The notes under the pieces are model-generated. The model ran no database searches, was not told where the DNA came from, and saw only the letters and a list, made by a program, of their open reading frames with translations. From Pseudoglutamicibacter cumminsii (GTDB taxonomy: Bacteria > Actinomycetota > Actinomycetes > Actinomycetales > Micrococcaceae): a DNA stretch of 64,000 nt. The position numbers and the translations under genes were made by a program. Location of the stretch: assembly GCF_003143995.1 (NCBI RefSeq), contig NZ_QFWG01000009.1, forward strand, positions 32,447 to 96,446, given 5' to 3'. This document shows, in pieces, positions 30,168 to 39,779 of this stretch (position 1 is the stretch's first letter; every line of letters starts with the position of its first letter).

Positions 30168-31610
30168 TTGTCCTTTTTGCCTCCGACGGCCCCCGCTGAG
30201 TTGCGGGCCGCGTTTGAATCCACCGAAACCCGCACCGAGAAGGATTCGCTCGGTACACGCGAAGTCCCGGCCGAGGTGCTGTGGGGTATTTCCACACTCC
30301 GTGCCGTAGAGAACTTCCCGATCACGGGCCGCACCGTTGGGCAGATCCGTGAGCTCGTGTGGGCTTTGGGTGCCGTGAAGCTTGCCGCTGCGCGCGCCAA
30401 CCATGAGCTGGGCCGGCTTGATGACGCCCGCTGCCAGGCGATCGAGGCCGCGGCGCAAGAGGTCATGGACGGCAAGTGGGATTCCCAGTTTGTGATCGAC
30501 CGGGTCCAGGGCGGCGCCGGAACCTCAACGAACATGAACGCGAACGAGGTCATCGCGCACCGTGCGCAGCAGATCATCGGTGACGATTCGATCGAGATCA
30601 ACCCGATCGACCACGTCAACGCGGCGCAGTCCACCAACGACGTCTACCCGTCCGCGCTCAAGCTCGCGTTGCACTGGGCGATGCGCGGACTCATTGACGA
30701 GGTCGCGCTGCTCGCTGATTCCTTCGGTAAGAAGGCGATGGAGTTCGCGGAGATCACCAAGATTGGCCGCACCCAGCTTCAGGATGCCGTGCCGATGACG
30801 CTGGGCCAGGAGTTCGGTGCGTTCGCTGACGCGATGCGTGAAGACGTCGTGATGCTGCGGAACTTCATCCCACACCTGCTGGAGCTCAACCTGGGTGCCA
30901 CCGCGATCGGTACCGGGATCACGGCGCCGGTCGGCTACCGCGAGCTTGTGCTCAAGCACCTCCAGCAGATCACCAAGAACAACGTGATCGGTGCCCGTAA
31001 CCTCGTTGAGGCGACCTCGGACACGGGTGTTTTCGTGCTCGTTTCCGGCGGCCTCAAGCGCACCGCTATCAAGCTCTCCAAGATCTGCAACGACCTGCGA
31101 TTGCTTTCGTCCGGCCCGCAGGCTGGCCTCAACGAGATCAATCTGCCGCCGATGCAGGCTGGGTCTTCGATCATGCCGGGCAAGGTCAACCCTGTGATCC
31201 CGGAGGTCGTCAACCAGGTTGCGTTCCGCGTGGTTGGCGCTGACACGACGGTTGCGATGGCGGTTGAGGGCGGCCAGATGCAACTCAACGCATTCGAACC
31301 TGTGATGGCGGATGTTCTGTTCGACGCGATCGAGTCCCTGCGCAACGCATGCGCGACGTTGCGGTTGCGTTGCGTTGACGGGATCGAAGCGAACGAGGAC
31401 GTGCTCTCGCGGCGGGTCGCCGAGTCCGTGTCTGTTGTGACTGCGCTGTCGCCGCTGATTGGTTATGCACGCTCCGCCGACCTCATGAAGCAGGCGCTCG
31501 AAGAGAACGTATCCATCATCGATCTCGCCGTCCAAGAAGGCGTGCTCGACGAAGCCACGATCCGCCGCGCGATTTCCGACGCAACCGGCCACACCCAAAC
31601 CGTGGAATAA
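30168..31610 (+). CDS. aspA: Aspartate ammonia-lyase
   Basis: A 480-residue lyase of the fumarase/aspartase superfamily (aspartate to fumarate and ammonia). The signature GSSIMPGKVNPVIPEVVNQV, and QGGAGTSTNMNANEVIAHRA, favour aspartase over fumarase. The start is taken as TTG 30168 because TCAGGAG (30156-30162) is placed 5 bases before it and the protein then has normal length; the open frame runs to 30012 but encodes unrelated sequence that overlaps the neighbouring promoter. Confidence 0.85.
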   Translation: MSFLPPTAPAELRAAFESTETRTEKDSLGTREVPAEVLWGISTLRAVENFPITGRTVGQIRELVWALGAVKLAAARANHELGRLDDARCQAIEAAAQEVMDGKWDSQFVIDRVQGGAGTSTNMNANEVIAHRAQQIIGDDSIEINPIDHVNAAQSTNDVYPSALKLALHWAMRGLIDEVALLADSFGKKAMEFAEITKIGRTQLQDAVPMTLGQEFGAFADAMREDVVMLRNFIPHLLELNLGATAIGTGITAPVGYRELVLKHLQQITKNNVIGARNLVEATSDTGVFVLVSGGLKRTAIKLSKICNDLRLLSSGPQAGLNEINLPPMQAGSSIMPGKVNPVIPEVVNQVAFRVVGADTTVAMAVEGGQMQLNAFEPVMADVLFDAIESLRNACATLRLRCVDGIEANEDVLSRRVAESVSVVTALSPLIGYARSADLMKQALEENVSIIDLAVQEGVLDEATIRRAISDATGHTQTVE

Positions 31611-31624
31611 CCCTCAACTTAAAC

Positions 31625-31670
31625 AACGATTTGGTGGGCAGTTCGTACATGAACTGCCCACCACATCGTT
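31625..31670. terminator. Two-way terminator between aspA and lysC
   Basis: AACGAT-TT-GGTGGGCAGTTC is mirrored by GAACTGCCCACC-AC-ATCGTT, a long stem around a 6-nt loop. Confidence 0.8.
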
Positions 31671-31714
31671 ATATGGCTTTCCGCGGCTCGGCCGCTCGGC
31701 TGGCGGTAGGAAGG

Positions 31715-33001
31715 CTAGCGACCCGTGCCGCCGTAGACCGTGGCTTCCTGATCGGTGTCCAGGCCGAATGCGGTGTGGATCGCTTCGACAGCCTTCGCGA
31801 GCTTGTCTTCGTGGGTCACGATCGAGATGCGGATCTCAGAGGTCGAGATCAGGTCGACGTTGATGCCCGCCTCATGCAGGGCGCGGAAGAACGTCGCAGA
31901 GACACCAGCGTTAGAGCGCATCGCAGCGCCAACCAGCGAGACCTTACCGATCTTGTTGTCCTGCTCGATGTCCTCAAAACCGACCTCAGATTGAGCCTCG
32001 CGCAGCGCAGCAACCACGCGGTCGGCCTGAGCCTTCGGCACGGTGAACGTGATGTCAGTCTTACCGGAACCCGCCGTGGAGACGTTCTGAACAATCATGT
32101 CCACGTTCGTGTCCGCCTGAGCGATCACCTCAAAGATATGGGCGGCCTTACCCGGGATATCCGGGACGCCAATAACGGTGACCTTCCCCTCGGAGAGGTC
32201 GTGAGCTACGCCGGCAACGATCGGTTGTTCCAATGGTTCCCCCTCCGGGAGTTCAATCTTGTCTGAAGCGTCGGGGACAATCCACGTCCCCTCATTGTGG
32301 CTAAACGACGAACGCACATGAATCGGGATCCCGAAACGGCGTGCATACTCGACGCAACGCAAATGCAGAATCTTCGAGCCGTGCGCCGCAAGCTCCAACA
32401 TCTCTTCGCTCGAGAGAGTATCGAGCATACGTGCATGATGAACCACACGCGGATCAGCCGTGAAAACACCGTCCACATCCGTGTAAATCTCGCACACATC
32501 GGCATCCAAAGCCGCAGCGAGCGCAACCGCGGTCGTGTCAGAACCGCCGCGGCCCATCGTCGTGATGTTTTTCGAATCCTTCGACATCCCCTGGAAGCCG
32601 GCGACGATCGCGACCGAACCGAGCTCGACCGCGCGGCGCACGCGCGCAGGGGAGACCTCGACGATGCGGGCGGAACCATGCAGCGCGTCAGTAATCATGC
32701 CCGCTTGCGAACCCGTGAACGAAACAGCCTTGCCGCCTGCGGCCTCAATTGCCATCGCAAGTAGAGCCATCGACATGCGTTCCCCGGCGGAGAGCAGCAT
32801 GTCCATCTCGCGTGCGGGGGCCTTGTCCGTAATCTCGGCCGCTAAATCCAACAGCTCATCAGTGGTGTCGCCCATCGCAGAAACAACCACCACAACATCG
32901 TTGCCGGCGTTGCGGGTTTCCAGCACACGGGCGGCGACTCGCTTAATACCGGCGGCATCCGCAACGGAAGAGCCACCGTATTTCTGCACGATCAGAGCCA
33001 T
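31715..33001 (-). CDS. lysC: Aspartate kinase
   Basis: A 428-residue kinase phosphorylating aspartate, the entry to lysine, threonine, methionine and DAP synthesis. The N-terminal [19 protein letters not shown], the catalytic [30 protein letters not shown] and two C-terminal ACT domains ([36 protein letters not shown]) are present, so lysine/threonine feedback is expected. No asd gene follows, unlike many actinobacterial lysC loci; the convergent neighbour is aspA. Confidence 0.97.
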   Translation of the reverse strand: MALIVQKYGGSSVADAAGIKRVAARVLETRNAGNDVVVVVSAMGDTTDELLDLAAEITDKAPAREMDMLLSAGERMSMALLAMAIEAAGGKAVSFTGSQAGMITDALHGSARIVEVSPARVRRAVELGSVAIVAGFQGMSKDSKNITTMGRGGSDTTAVALAAALDADVCEIYTDVDGVFTADPRVVHHARMLDTLSSEEMLELAAHGSKILHLRCVEYARRFGIPIHVRSSFSHNEGTWIVPDASDKIELPEGEPLEQPIVAGVAHDLSEGKVTVIGVPDIPGKAAHIFEVIAQADTNVDMIVQNVSTAGSGKTDITFTVPKAQADRVVAALREAQSEVGFEDIEQDNKIGKVSLVGAAMRSNAGVSATFFRALHEAGINVDLISTSEIRISIVTHEDKLAKAVEAIHTAFGLDTDQEATVYGGTGR

Positions 33002-33337
33002 GAGCGCCTTTCGCTAGGTCGATGGGGTGGCCGGCAGGCGCGGCAACGCCCCATGGGAAGTGTCTGTTTTTAGCCTACGGTGCGGTTGCAGGGCAAACAC
33101 AATAAGTGACGCCCAATGCCATATAAGTTGTGTGACGTAGTCGGCATGGTGCGGTGTTGGGCGTCCTGTCTGGGTGTCAGAGAGCATCCCTGGGCCTGTC
33201 GTTTACCTGTTCTTTGATTATCATCTTTGGTGTGGAACACTTCAAAGGTGATTTCTTCCACTGGAACCAGGTTGACTGCGGCCCAGTTACGGTTAGTCTG
33301 ATTTCACTCGAAACAACAAGACAGAGGCGGGACCACG
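33002..33337. other. Divergent promoter region of lysC and a small gene
   Basis: No gene is seen here. For lysC on the minus strand a TAGGCT box (complement of 33072-33077) may be the -10. For the small gene to the right there is TTGACT (33272-33277), 16 bases, TAGTCT (33294-33299). Confidence 0.5.
33272..33299 (+). promoter_or_regulatory. Sigma-70 type promoter
   Basis: TTGACT and TAGTCT with 16-base spacing, 38 bases before ATG 33338. Confidence 0.6.
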
Positions 33338-33634
33338 ATGAGCAACAGGGAAGAGCTTCCGCAGCCGTTCGGTTTAGAGATCAAAGCTTGCCGGCTCGAC
33401 GGGCGAAACGTTGCTGGACAACTCACGTTCGATGCCCCCTGTGAGCGCGTCTCCATCCAAGTCGCGAGCCTGCACCATCGCTCGGACCACGTCCTGGTGA
33501 CCGACACCAACGGCCAAAGCTACATGCTGGATCGTGACCAAATCGTGTACGCGACCCGCCTGCAGGCCGACCAACACCTCTTCCACATCCTCGCCGCGCT
33601 CAACAACATCCAGGATGAACTCGAACGCGACTGA
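33338..33634 (+). CDS. Small hypothetical protein (98 aa)
   Basis: I do not recognise a family. The 98-residue soluble, slightly acidic protein (pattern LDGRNVAGQLTFDAP, LHHRSDHVLVTDTNGQSYML, ATRLQADQHLFHILAALNNI) looks like a small beta-rich domain with a C-terminal helix. Support for a real gene is the promoter at 33272-33299 and an AGGCGGGA ribosome site 6-8 bases before ATG 33338. It lies alone between the divergent lysC and convergent recR. Confidence 0.65.
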   Translation: MSNREELPQPFGLEIKACRLDGRNVAGQLTFDAPCERVSIQVASLHHRSDHVLVTDTNGQSYMLDRDQIVYATRLQADQHLFHILAALNNIQDELERD

Positions 33635-33683
33635 GCTGATTGCACGGTTGGGCTGATGCCGTGACCGAGCTGATGCCGTTCGC

Positions 33684-34283
33684 TTAGTCGATGAGCGAGC
33701 GGCGGCCCTCAAGCGCGCGGCCAAGCGTGACTTCGTCCGCGTATTCGAGGTCCCCGCCCACCGGGAGGCCGGATGCGAGCCGGGACACCTTCACGCCGAT
33801 ACTGCGCAAGATCCGCACGAGGTAGGTTGCGGTGGCTTCGCCTTCGAGGTTCGGGTCGGTCGCGATGATGAGTTCCTGGATCGCATCGTCCGAAAGCCTG
33901 GTCAGAAGTTCTTTGATGTGCAGCTGATCCGGGCCGATGCCCGCCATCGGGTCGATCGCGCCGCCAAGCACGTGATACCGGCCGCGGAACGCGCGCGTCC
34001 GTTCGATCACCATGACGTCCTTGGATTCCTCGACCACACAGATCAGGCTGTCGTCGCGGTTAGGGTCGCGGCAGATCGCGCACTTCTCGTCTTCGGTGAT
34101 GTTGAAGCACACTTCACAGAACGACACTTTGTCTTTAACGACGCGGATCGCATCCGCGAGCCGGTTCATATCGTCTTTATCGGCTTCCAGGATGTGGAAC
34201 GCGATGCGCTGAGCAGACTTAGGCCCAATGCCGGGTAGATGCCCGAGCTCGTCGATGAGGTCTTGGACGGCGCCTTCGTACAC
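33684..34283 (-). CDS. recR: Recombination protein RecR
   Basis: A 199-residue DNA-binding clamp-like protein acting with RecO in gap repair. Visible in order: helix-hairpin-helix [18 protein letters not shown], the four-Cys zinc finger [19 protein letters not shown], and the Toprim domain [16 protein letters not shown] with [18 protein letters not shown]. The start is GTG, with CAGGAG upstream. It follows dnaX by 33 bases; ybaB, often between the two, is absent. Confidence 0.97.
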   Translation of the reverse strand: MYEGAVQDLIDELGHLPGIGPKSAQRIAFHILEADKDDMNRLADAIRVVKDKVSFCEVCFNITEDEKCAICRDPNRDDSLICVVEESKDVMVIERTRAFRGRYHVLGGAIDPMAGIGPDQLHIKELLTRLSDDAIQELIIATDPNLEGEATATYLVRILRSIGVKVSRLASGLPVGGDLEYADEVTLGRALEGRRSLID

Positions 34284-34316
34284 GGTGCACTCTCCTGACG
34301 GTTGCGGTGAGGCGGA

Positions 34317-36959
34317 TCAGCGACGGTGGGGTAGCGGATTGCCTTCGAGGTCTGTTTCTTCGATGAGTTTTGCGTTGAGGATGTTTTCGAACGCTGCACG
34401 GCCGAACGCGACCGAGTTCTCGAGGTGTTCGTCGTCTTCGCTCGGAACAAAGTCGTAGTCGTCGACCGGCTCTGGTTGCGCTGGCGCCGGAGCGCTCTGT
34501 GCTGGCGCGCCCCAACCTGAACTGCTGCCTTCGCTTGGGTTATTACTCTGGGCGAGCAGCTGTTGGTAGCGGCTGAGCTTCGCCCCGGCTGGCCTGGCAG
34601 GAAGCACGGTTGGTGCTTGCGCCGGTGCGGCCGATGGGGTTGGCGCCGCGGTGGGTGATGGCGGGGCCGGTGTCGGGGCAGCAGGCTTTGGAGACGGAGC
34701 GGCAGGCGCTGAGCCTGGCGCCGGTGCCGCTGGTGCTTCTGCCGCGGTTGCGGTTGGAGCTGGCGCCGCAGGAGTGGCTACGGGTGGAACCGGTGCCGTG
34801 GGCGCGTCGGGCTGCTGTGGCGTCGTTGCGGCGCGCGGAGCTGGAGCTGCAGGTGCGGGTGTGGCCGGCTTCTCGGGCTGGGGTTCCGGCTCCCCGAAGT
34901 TCGGTTCGCTGGCCTCAGGTTCCGGGTCTGACTGTTCTTCGTATTCCGGCTCTTCGTATTCCGGTTCTGGATATTCCGGCTGTTCGGGTGCCTCGTAGTG
35001 TGGTTCCTCCGTGGCCGGAAGGTCGTTCCGGCCGTCAGCTTTTGGGCCGGCATCGCCGCCTTCAGCGACGTCGATGTCCGGTGTCACTCCTATCACGGCG
35101 CTGATGGAGGCCTTGAGTGTTTCGGCGGCATCGGCACGGTTCCGGAACGCGTTCATAGGCCCGGGGTTGCTGAACCCGAGTGTGAGCGTTTTTCCGTCGT
35201 AGCCGGCGATCGAGACGTCTTGTTGCAGGATCGACCACACGAACCTGCGGTTCTGTTTAACGTTCTCGAGAATCTGCGGCCAGGCCCTGCGGAACATCTC
35301 AACCGAGCCTGCGGCGCCCGCGGCGGGACGCTCAGCCTGCGGTCCTTGTGCAGGTGTGGGAGCCGATGCTGGTTCCTCAGCCGGTTTCGGTGCTGGATTC
35401 GCTTCTTGCGTCGGCTCTGGTGCAGGCTCTTGCGCCGGAGCAGGTTCCGGTTTTGCTTCAGGTTCCGGGGTCGGTTCCGGAGTGTTTTCGACCTCGGGTA
35501 CTGGCGCTGCCGGCACGCGCTTCTCGTTAGGGGCTGGCTCCTCAGAGGCTCGAGGCGCGGCTGGGGCTTGAGGTGCCGCTGGCGCGGTCGGAACGGCTGC
35601 CGCAGCTGGGGCGGCAGGCGCAGTTGGGGCGGCGGGTGCGGAGTTGCGCAACGCAGCACGGGCGGCGGCAACACCGCGTTCGCCGGCCGGAGCATCGGAC
35701 TGCACTGCGTTGCTGTCAGGCGTCTTCGTGTCCGGCGCTGACTTGGTATTTGGCGCCGGTGCAGGGGACGCGCTGCCGGCCTCCATCGGGCCGCCACTGA
35801 AGCTCAGGTGGCGTTCAACGCGGTCCATGCGGGCCGCGAGGCCGCGGTCGGTGTCATCGGTGGACGGCAACAGCAAGCGGGCGCACAGCAGTTCGAGGTG
35901 CAGGCGGGGGCTCGTCGCGCCGGTCATCTCGGTGAGGGCGGCGTTAGTGATGTCACCCCAGCGGGACAGCTCGGCGGGGCCCAGGCCCGATGCTTGGGCC
36001 GCCATGCGTTGAATCTGGTCTTCGGGAACGCCGTGCAGAACATCGGACGCGTTCTCGGGGATAGCGCGCACCAGGATGAGGTCGCGGAAGCGCTCCAAGA
36101 GGTCCTCGACGAAACGGCGAGGATCCTGGCCGGACTGGATCACGCGGTCCACGGCCGCGAACACGGAAGCGGAATCGTGCGCTGCCAACGCATCGACCAC
36201 ATCGTCCAGGAGCTCACCGTGGGTGAAGCCAAGCAGAGCGACTGCGAGGTCGTAGGAGACACCGCCATCTCCTGAACCGGCCATGAGCTGATCCAGGACA
36301 GAGAGCGTGTCGCGGGCGGAGCCTCCGCCCGCGCGGACCACGAGAGGAACAACACCCGGGGCGATCGAGACATGCTCAACGTCAGCGAGGTGCTGCACGT
36401 ATTCGGTCATCGGCTCAGGCGGGATCAGCCGGAACGGATAGTGGTGGGTACGCGAACGGATAGTGCCGATGACCTTCTCGGGTTCGGTCGTCGCGAAAAT
36501 GAACTTGATGTGCTCAGGCGGCTCTTCAACGATCTTGAGTAGCGCGTTGAATCCGGCCGAGGTCACCATGTGAGCCTCGTCGATGATGAAGATCTTGTAG
36601 CGGTCACGCGCTGGGGCGAAGGAAGCGCGTTCGCGGAGCTCGCGGGCGTCGTCAACACCACCGTGGGAGGCGGCGTCGATCTCGATGACGTCGAGGGAAC
36701 CGGACCCACCTGTGGCGAGGTCGCGGCACGACGGGCACTCGCCGCATGGGTGCGCGGTAGGGCCCTGGTCGCAGTTCAGGCAACGAGCGAGGATGCGGGC
36801 CGACGTTGTTTTACCGCAGCCGCGGGGTCCAGAGAACAGGTACGCGTGGTTGACACGGTTTTTATCCAAAGCCACTTGGAGTGGTTTGGTCACGTGATCT
36901 TGCCCGATGACGTCTTCGAACGTGTCGGGTCTAAACCGGCGGTATAGGGCTGTGCTCAC
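34317..36959 (-). CDS. dnaX: DNA polymerase III subunits gamma and tau
   Basis: An 880-residue clamp-loader subunit. The N-terminal AAA+ ATPase shows RPDTFEDVIGQDHVTKPL, Walker A GPRGCGKTTSARILA, the zinc ligands CLNCDQGPTAHPCGECPSC, IIDEAHM (Walker B) and the sensor region SGSLDVIEIDAASHGG. Residues about 400-800 are Ala/Pro/Glu-rich low complexity, and the tail EGNPLPHRR ends the protein. Start GTG with GGAGGG directly upstream. The long linker makes it larger than the usual 600-700 residues, common for actinobacteria. Confidence 0.96.
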   Translation of the reverse strand: MSTALYRRFRPDTFEDVIGQDHVTKPLQVALDKNRVNHAYLFSGPRGCGKTTSARILARCLNCDQGPTAHPCGECPSCRDLATGGSGSLDVIEIDAASHGGVDDARELRERASFAPARDRYKIFIIDEAHMVTSAGFNALLKIVEEPPEHIKFIFATTEPEKVIGTIRSRTHHYPFRLIPPEPMTEYVQHLADVEHVSIAPGVVPLVVRAGGGSARDTLSVLDQLMAGSGDGGVSYDLAVALLGFTHGELLDDVVDALAAHDSASVFAAVDRVIQSGQDPRRFVEDLLERFRDLILVRAIPENASDVLHGVPEDQIQRMAAQASGLGPAELSRWGDITNAALTEMTGATSPRLHLELLCARLLLPSTDDTDRGLAARMDRVERHLSFSGGPMEAGSASPAPAPNTKSAPDTKTPDSNAVQSDAPAGERGVAAARAALRNSAPAAPTAPAAPAAAAVPTAPAAPQAPAAPRASEEPAPNEKRVPAAPVPEVENTPEPTPEPEAKPEPAPAQEPAPEPTQEANPAPKPAEEPASAPTPAQGPQAERPAAGAAGSVEMFRRAWPQILENVKQNRRFVWSILQQDVSIAGYDGKTLTLGFSNPGPMNAFRNRADAAETLKASISAVIGVTPDIDVAEGGDAGPKADGRNDLPATEEPHYEAPEQPEYPEPEYEEPEYEEQSDPEPEASEPNFGEPEPQPEKPATPAPAAPAPRAATTPQQPDAPTAPVPPVATPAAPAPTATAAEAPAAPAPGSAPAAPSPKPAAPTPAPPSPTAAPTPSAAPAQAPTVLPARPAGAKLSRYQQLLAQSNNPSEGSSSGWGAPAQSAPAPAQPEPVDDYDFVPSEDDEHLENSVAFGRAAFENILNAKLIEETDLEGNPLPHRR

Positions 36960-37138
36960 CCCTCCAGCCTACCCAGATACGGTAGGGGACCCATAGCGGC
37001 TGATTCGCGATCGTGGCTGAATATTCGTTCTAAGCAAAACCACAGGCGAATCCCTAGACATGGACGTGTGACTGTGGAAGTGTCACAGATAGAAGACCTC
37101 GGGGAGTCACCCCGGTCTCAGCGTGAAAGGAGTATCCC

Positions 37139-37309
37139 ATGAGCTTGGGAGACAAGTTGGAAAACGCTAAGGACAAGGTAGTCGGCGCAGCTAAGGACAA
37201 GCTTGGCGAATTGCGCGACGACAAGGGCCAGCAGGCTGAAGGCAAGGCTCAGAACGCTAAGGGCAAGGCCGGCGACGCTGCTGAGGACGTCAAGGACAAG
37301 TTCAAGTAA
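37139..37309 (+). CDS. CsbD family small stress protein
   Basis: A 56-residue, highly charged Lys/Ala/Asp protein (MSLGDKLENAKDKVVGAAKD and GKAQNAKGKAGDAAEDVKDK), the CsbD pattern, a general-stress family of unknown biochemical role. A strong GAAAGGAG stands 7 bases before ATG 37139. A small hairpin (GACC-CGGGG, 37096-37118) lies in its leader, and a terminator follows. Confidence 0.85.
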   Translation: MSLGDKLENAKDKVVGAAKDKLGELRDDKGQQAEGKAQNAKGKAGDAAEDVKDKFK

Positions 37310-37382
37310 GCCTTGCGCCACATAGATTTCAACGGTAGTTGCAAGCTACGAGTGTTCGGCTAGCTGACTACTGGAATACGTT

Positions 37383-37426
37383 CGAGGGGTTCATGGTGAT
37401 GACCACCGTGAGCCCCTCGCTCTTTT
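37383..37426 (+). terminator. Terminator after the CsbD gene
   Basis: CGAGGGG and CCCCTCG (37383-37419) with an inner GGTG-CACC pair, followed by a CTCTTTT tail. Confidence 0.75.
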
Positions 37427-37506
37427 AAACGCCTCTCGCCCATTTAAATAGGTCTCACCCGTTTAACAGGTCTATGACAGGTCTGCCCGTTGAGGGGTTA
37501 AAAGTA

Positions 37507-37598
37507 GCGACCCCTCACGCACCTGCCAGAGCCCACTTACCCTTGCTGCCTTCCGGCCCTGGGGGAGTTCAGCGAGATAACACCACGTGAGGGGTCGC
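37507..37598 (-). ncRNA. ffs: Bacterial signal recognition particle RNA (4.5S)
   Basis: Read on the minus strand, the ends GCGACCCCTCACG and CGTGAGGGGTCGC pair, and the apical loop region GGCCGGAAGGCAGCAAGGGT is the universally conserved Ffh-binding SRP domain. Length is about 92 nt, the small form. Its place between dnaX and tRNA-Ser is usual for actinobacteria. Confidence 0.95.
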
Positions 37599-37727
37599 GT
37601 AACAGTCTAACTGAGAGGTCAATAGGACGCGAATCAGGCGAGATTCTGGCGTCGATTGGCTCTTAAACGTTTAGTTCGCTAAAGTGTGTAAAGCCTTGTT
37701 CACGTTTCGGCTTGAACGGGTATCCGA

Positions 37728-37812
37728 GGAGGATTCGCCTAGCGGCCTATGGCGCACGCCTGGAACGCGTGTTGGGTTCACGCCCTCGGGGGTTCAAATC
37801 CCCCATCCTCCG
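37728..37812 (+). tRNA. tRNA-Ser (GGA)
   Basis: Acceptor strands GGAGGAT (37728-37734) and ATCCTCC (37805-37811) pair; anticodon stem CACGC/GCGTG encloses CTGGAAC with anticodon GGA at 37762-37764; the T-arm GGGGGTTCAAATCCCCC is perfect; a long variable arm fits serine. CCA is not encoded. Its 3' end is the attachment site of the adjacent integrative element. Confidence 0.95.
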
Positions 37813-37852
37813 CTTGCAGCCCCCGGGATCGTTGAGATTCCGGGGGTTTCCG
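37801..37852 (+). repeat. Left attachment-site repeat
   Basis: 52 bases, from the tRNA 3' end through its terminator, identical to 43355-43406. Its first part also occurs at 42924-42940. Confidence 0.85.
37820..37849 (+). terminator. Terminator of tRNA-Ser inside the att repeat
   Basis: CCCCCGG and CCGGGGG, then TTTCCGTTTT. The whole structure is duplicated at 43355-43406. Confidence 0.75.
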
Positions 37853-37922
37853 TTTTAACCCGCTTGTTTGCAGGGTTTTCGTGTTTCCCTGGAGTGTACT
37901 CAGTTACCCTAGAACGGTAAAG

Positions 37923-37949
37923 AAACTAGGACACAGGTAGGACACGGCT
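37923..37949 (+). repeat. Integrase arm-type repeat, left
   Basis: AAACTAGGACAC, 3 bases, TAGGACACGGCT: two TAGGACAC copies. The same pair is found at 42840-42866 near the other end. Confidence 0.75.
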
Positions 37950-37963
37950 AAACAGGCGGGGCC

Positions 37964-39301
37964 ATGGCTAAGAAAAGCAACAGACCAAGAGGCGTAAGGC
38001 AACGCCAGAACGGGTCTTGGGAGTACCGTCACTACTGGGGGCAAGTAGAAGCCTCAGCTTTGTTCAGGAAGTACGGTGAACAGCTGCCAGACATGCCCGC
38101 GAGTTTCTGGAAGGCCGGGCAACGTGCTGAAGTCTATGCCGATACTTTGCCCGGTATCAGGAAGGCCCGGGAACGAGTACTTGCCGAAATCATTACAGGC
38201 ACATACGTTCCCCGCCATATTGCTAAAGAACTAGCCAAGAGGGAAGCGGAAGCCGCTGAACGAGAAGCCGCGCGTCTCAGTGTCACATTCGAGCAGGTAG
38301 CGACTGAGTACCTTGCGTTCATTCGCGAGCATGTAGATTTTGGGACATGGCGCACATATAGGAGCGCGGTCAGGAAGCGTCTAAAGGCCCTTCACTCGCT
38401 CCCTATCGGAAGCATCACACCAAACAAGCTAGAAGCGTGGTACAGGCAACTAACGGCCGAAACATCCCAACGATATGCCCGCAAAGCCTATGACGAACTT
38501 AGCCGGGTGATGAAGTACGCAACGGGCACCCACGAGAAACAGCACCACAGTTCTAAGACATACCTAGACAAGAACCCTTGTGTTCTGAGGCTTGGCCCTA
38601 AACCTAAACCCATGAAAGAACGACGTGCATTAACGCCCGAGGAAGTCCACGCGCTCGCCGACGGTATGCCCCCGCATCGTTCTATAGCAATCTGGATAGG
38701 CGCTTTAGGCGGTTTACGGCAAGGCGAAATCATTGGGCTACAACGCAAACACGTGTCATTCAAAGACGGTTTTGTATGGCTGGAAGTGAAGCAACAGCTT
38801 GTGAGGCAAGACGGTGCCCCTGCAGAGCTTGAAGACCCTAAGACAGATGCCGGGGTTAGACGTATTCCGCTACCTGGGATGAAAGGCGTAGACACGTTCA
38901 AACTGTTTTCTCACTGGATGACCAACGTTGTTGGACCCGGTGAAGATGCTTTCGTGGTTCCGCTGCGTCCAGGGAAGCCGGCGGGCATTGCGCACACCAC
39001 GATAGGCAAGCACATGCGGAAAGCCCGGGAAGCGGCTTCTAACAAGCTTGGGGTGGACCTGAGAAAGGTTGGCACCCATGACTTGAGGCATACAGCTATG
39101 ACGAACTTTGGACGATCACGGGCAACGTTAGCGGACCTTAAGTTGTTCGGTGGTCATACCAACGTTGAAGCCGTGATGATTTATCAGCATAGCGACGCGG
39201 AGAGTTTGGCCCGTGTTGCTGGCATGTCACGGGAAGAAGCCCAAGCGGAAGCGCAAGAACGTCAAGCTCACTTGGAGGCGTTGAGGGAAGCTAATGACTA
39301 G
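37964..39301 (+). CDS. int: Tyrosine site-specific integrase
   Basis: A 445-residue recombinase. An N-terminal arm-binding part (GSWEYRHYWGQVEAS and a long charged helix), a core-binding domain (VTFEQVATEYLAFIREHVDFGTW) and the catalytic domain are seen. Catalytic residues: Arg in ALGGLRQGEIIGL, His-x-x-Arg in GTHDLRHTAM, His in FGGHTNVEAVM and the nucleophile Tyr in MIYQHSD. It is placed next to the tRNA att site, typical for tRNA-targeting elements. Codon use is more AT-rich than in flanking genes. Confidence 0.95.
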   Translation: MAKKSNRPRGVRQRQNGSWEYRHYWGQVEASALFRKYGEQLPDMPASFWKAGQRAEVYADTLPGIRKARERVLAEIITGTYVPRHIAKELAKREAEAAEREAARLSVTFEQVATEYLAFIREHVDFGTWRTYRSAVRKRLKALHSLPIGSITPNKLEAWYRQLTAETSQRYARKAYDELSRVMKYATGTHEKQHHSSKTYLDKNPCVLRLGPKPKPMKERRALTPEEVHALADGMPPHRSIAIWIGALGGLRQGEIIGLQRKHVSFKDGFVWLEVKQQLVRQDGAPAELEDPKTDAGVRRIPLPGMKGVDTFKLFSHWMTNVVGPGEDAFVVPLRPGKPAGIAHTTIGKHMRKAREAASNKLGVDLRKVGTHDLRHTAMTNFGRSRATLADLKLFGGHTNVEAVMIYQHSDAESLARVAGMSREEAQAEAQERQAHLEALREAND

Positions 39302-39779
39302 CCGGCCTGCACGTTTCTGCAGGAAGATTCTTAAGCTATTAGCTTAACTTTGCCGCCGGCTGTGGATAACTAGCCTTATAAAACGTCGCAGAACAACGCA
39401 AAACATGCAACAGGCGTGAACGCATGGTAAGCAGGGAGTTTTTGCCTGTGGATAACTCGCAAATGAGCGGCGGCCCAGGAAAATGCGACCTTCAAAGCAG
39501 TTTAGTTAGCATGGACAGTACTAAGACCCCCCTAGATGAACTAGGAAGGTCTTAGCAACAGAATTTATGTAATTATCGAGAAGGTTCCCTAGCGTCTAGG
39601 TTCCTTCACCTGAAAGCTATAGGCGGCGGCAGCCGTCTAAAGCTTCTCACGCAGAACGGGCGGCAACCCGGTCTACAGCTATTAACGGTACCCCACTGTT
39701 TCGGGTATTCAAGCGGCTGTTTCGTGAGAACCCTTCACAGGTGATGGACGCCTTGACGCGGGAACCGGGAAGGTTTACC
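39302..39779. other. Hairpin-rich non-coding region of the element
   Basis: No convincing gene. Two clear hairpins are seen: CTAAGACC (39521-39528) with GGTCTTAG (39548-39555), enclosing CCTAG/CTAGG; and, near 39581-39609, GAAGG-TT-CCTAG...CTAGG-TT-CCTTC. Promoter and control sites of the operon to the right are expected here. Confidence 0.55.
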
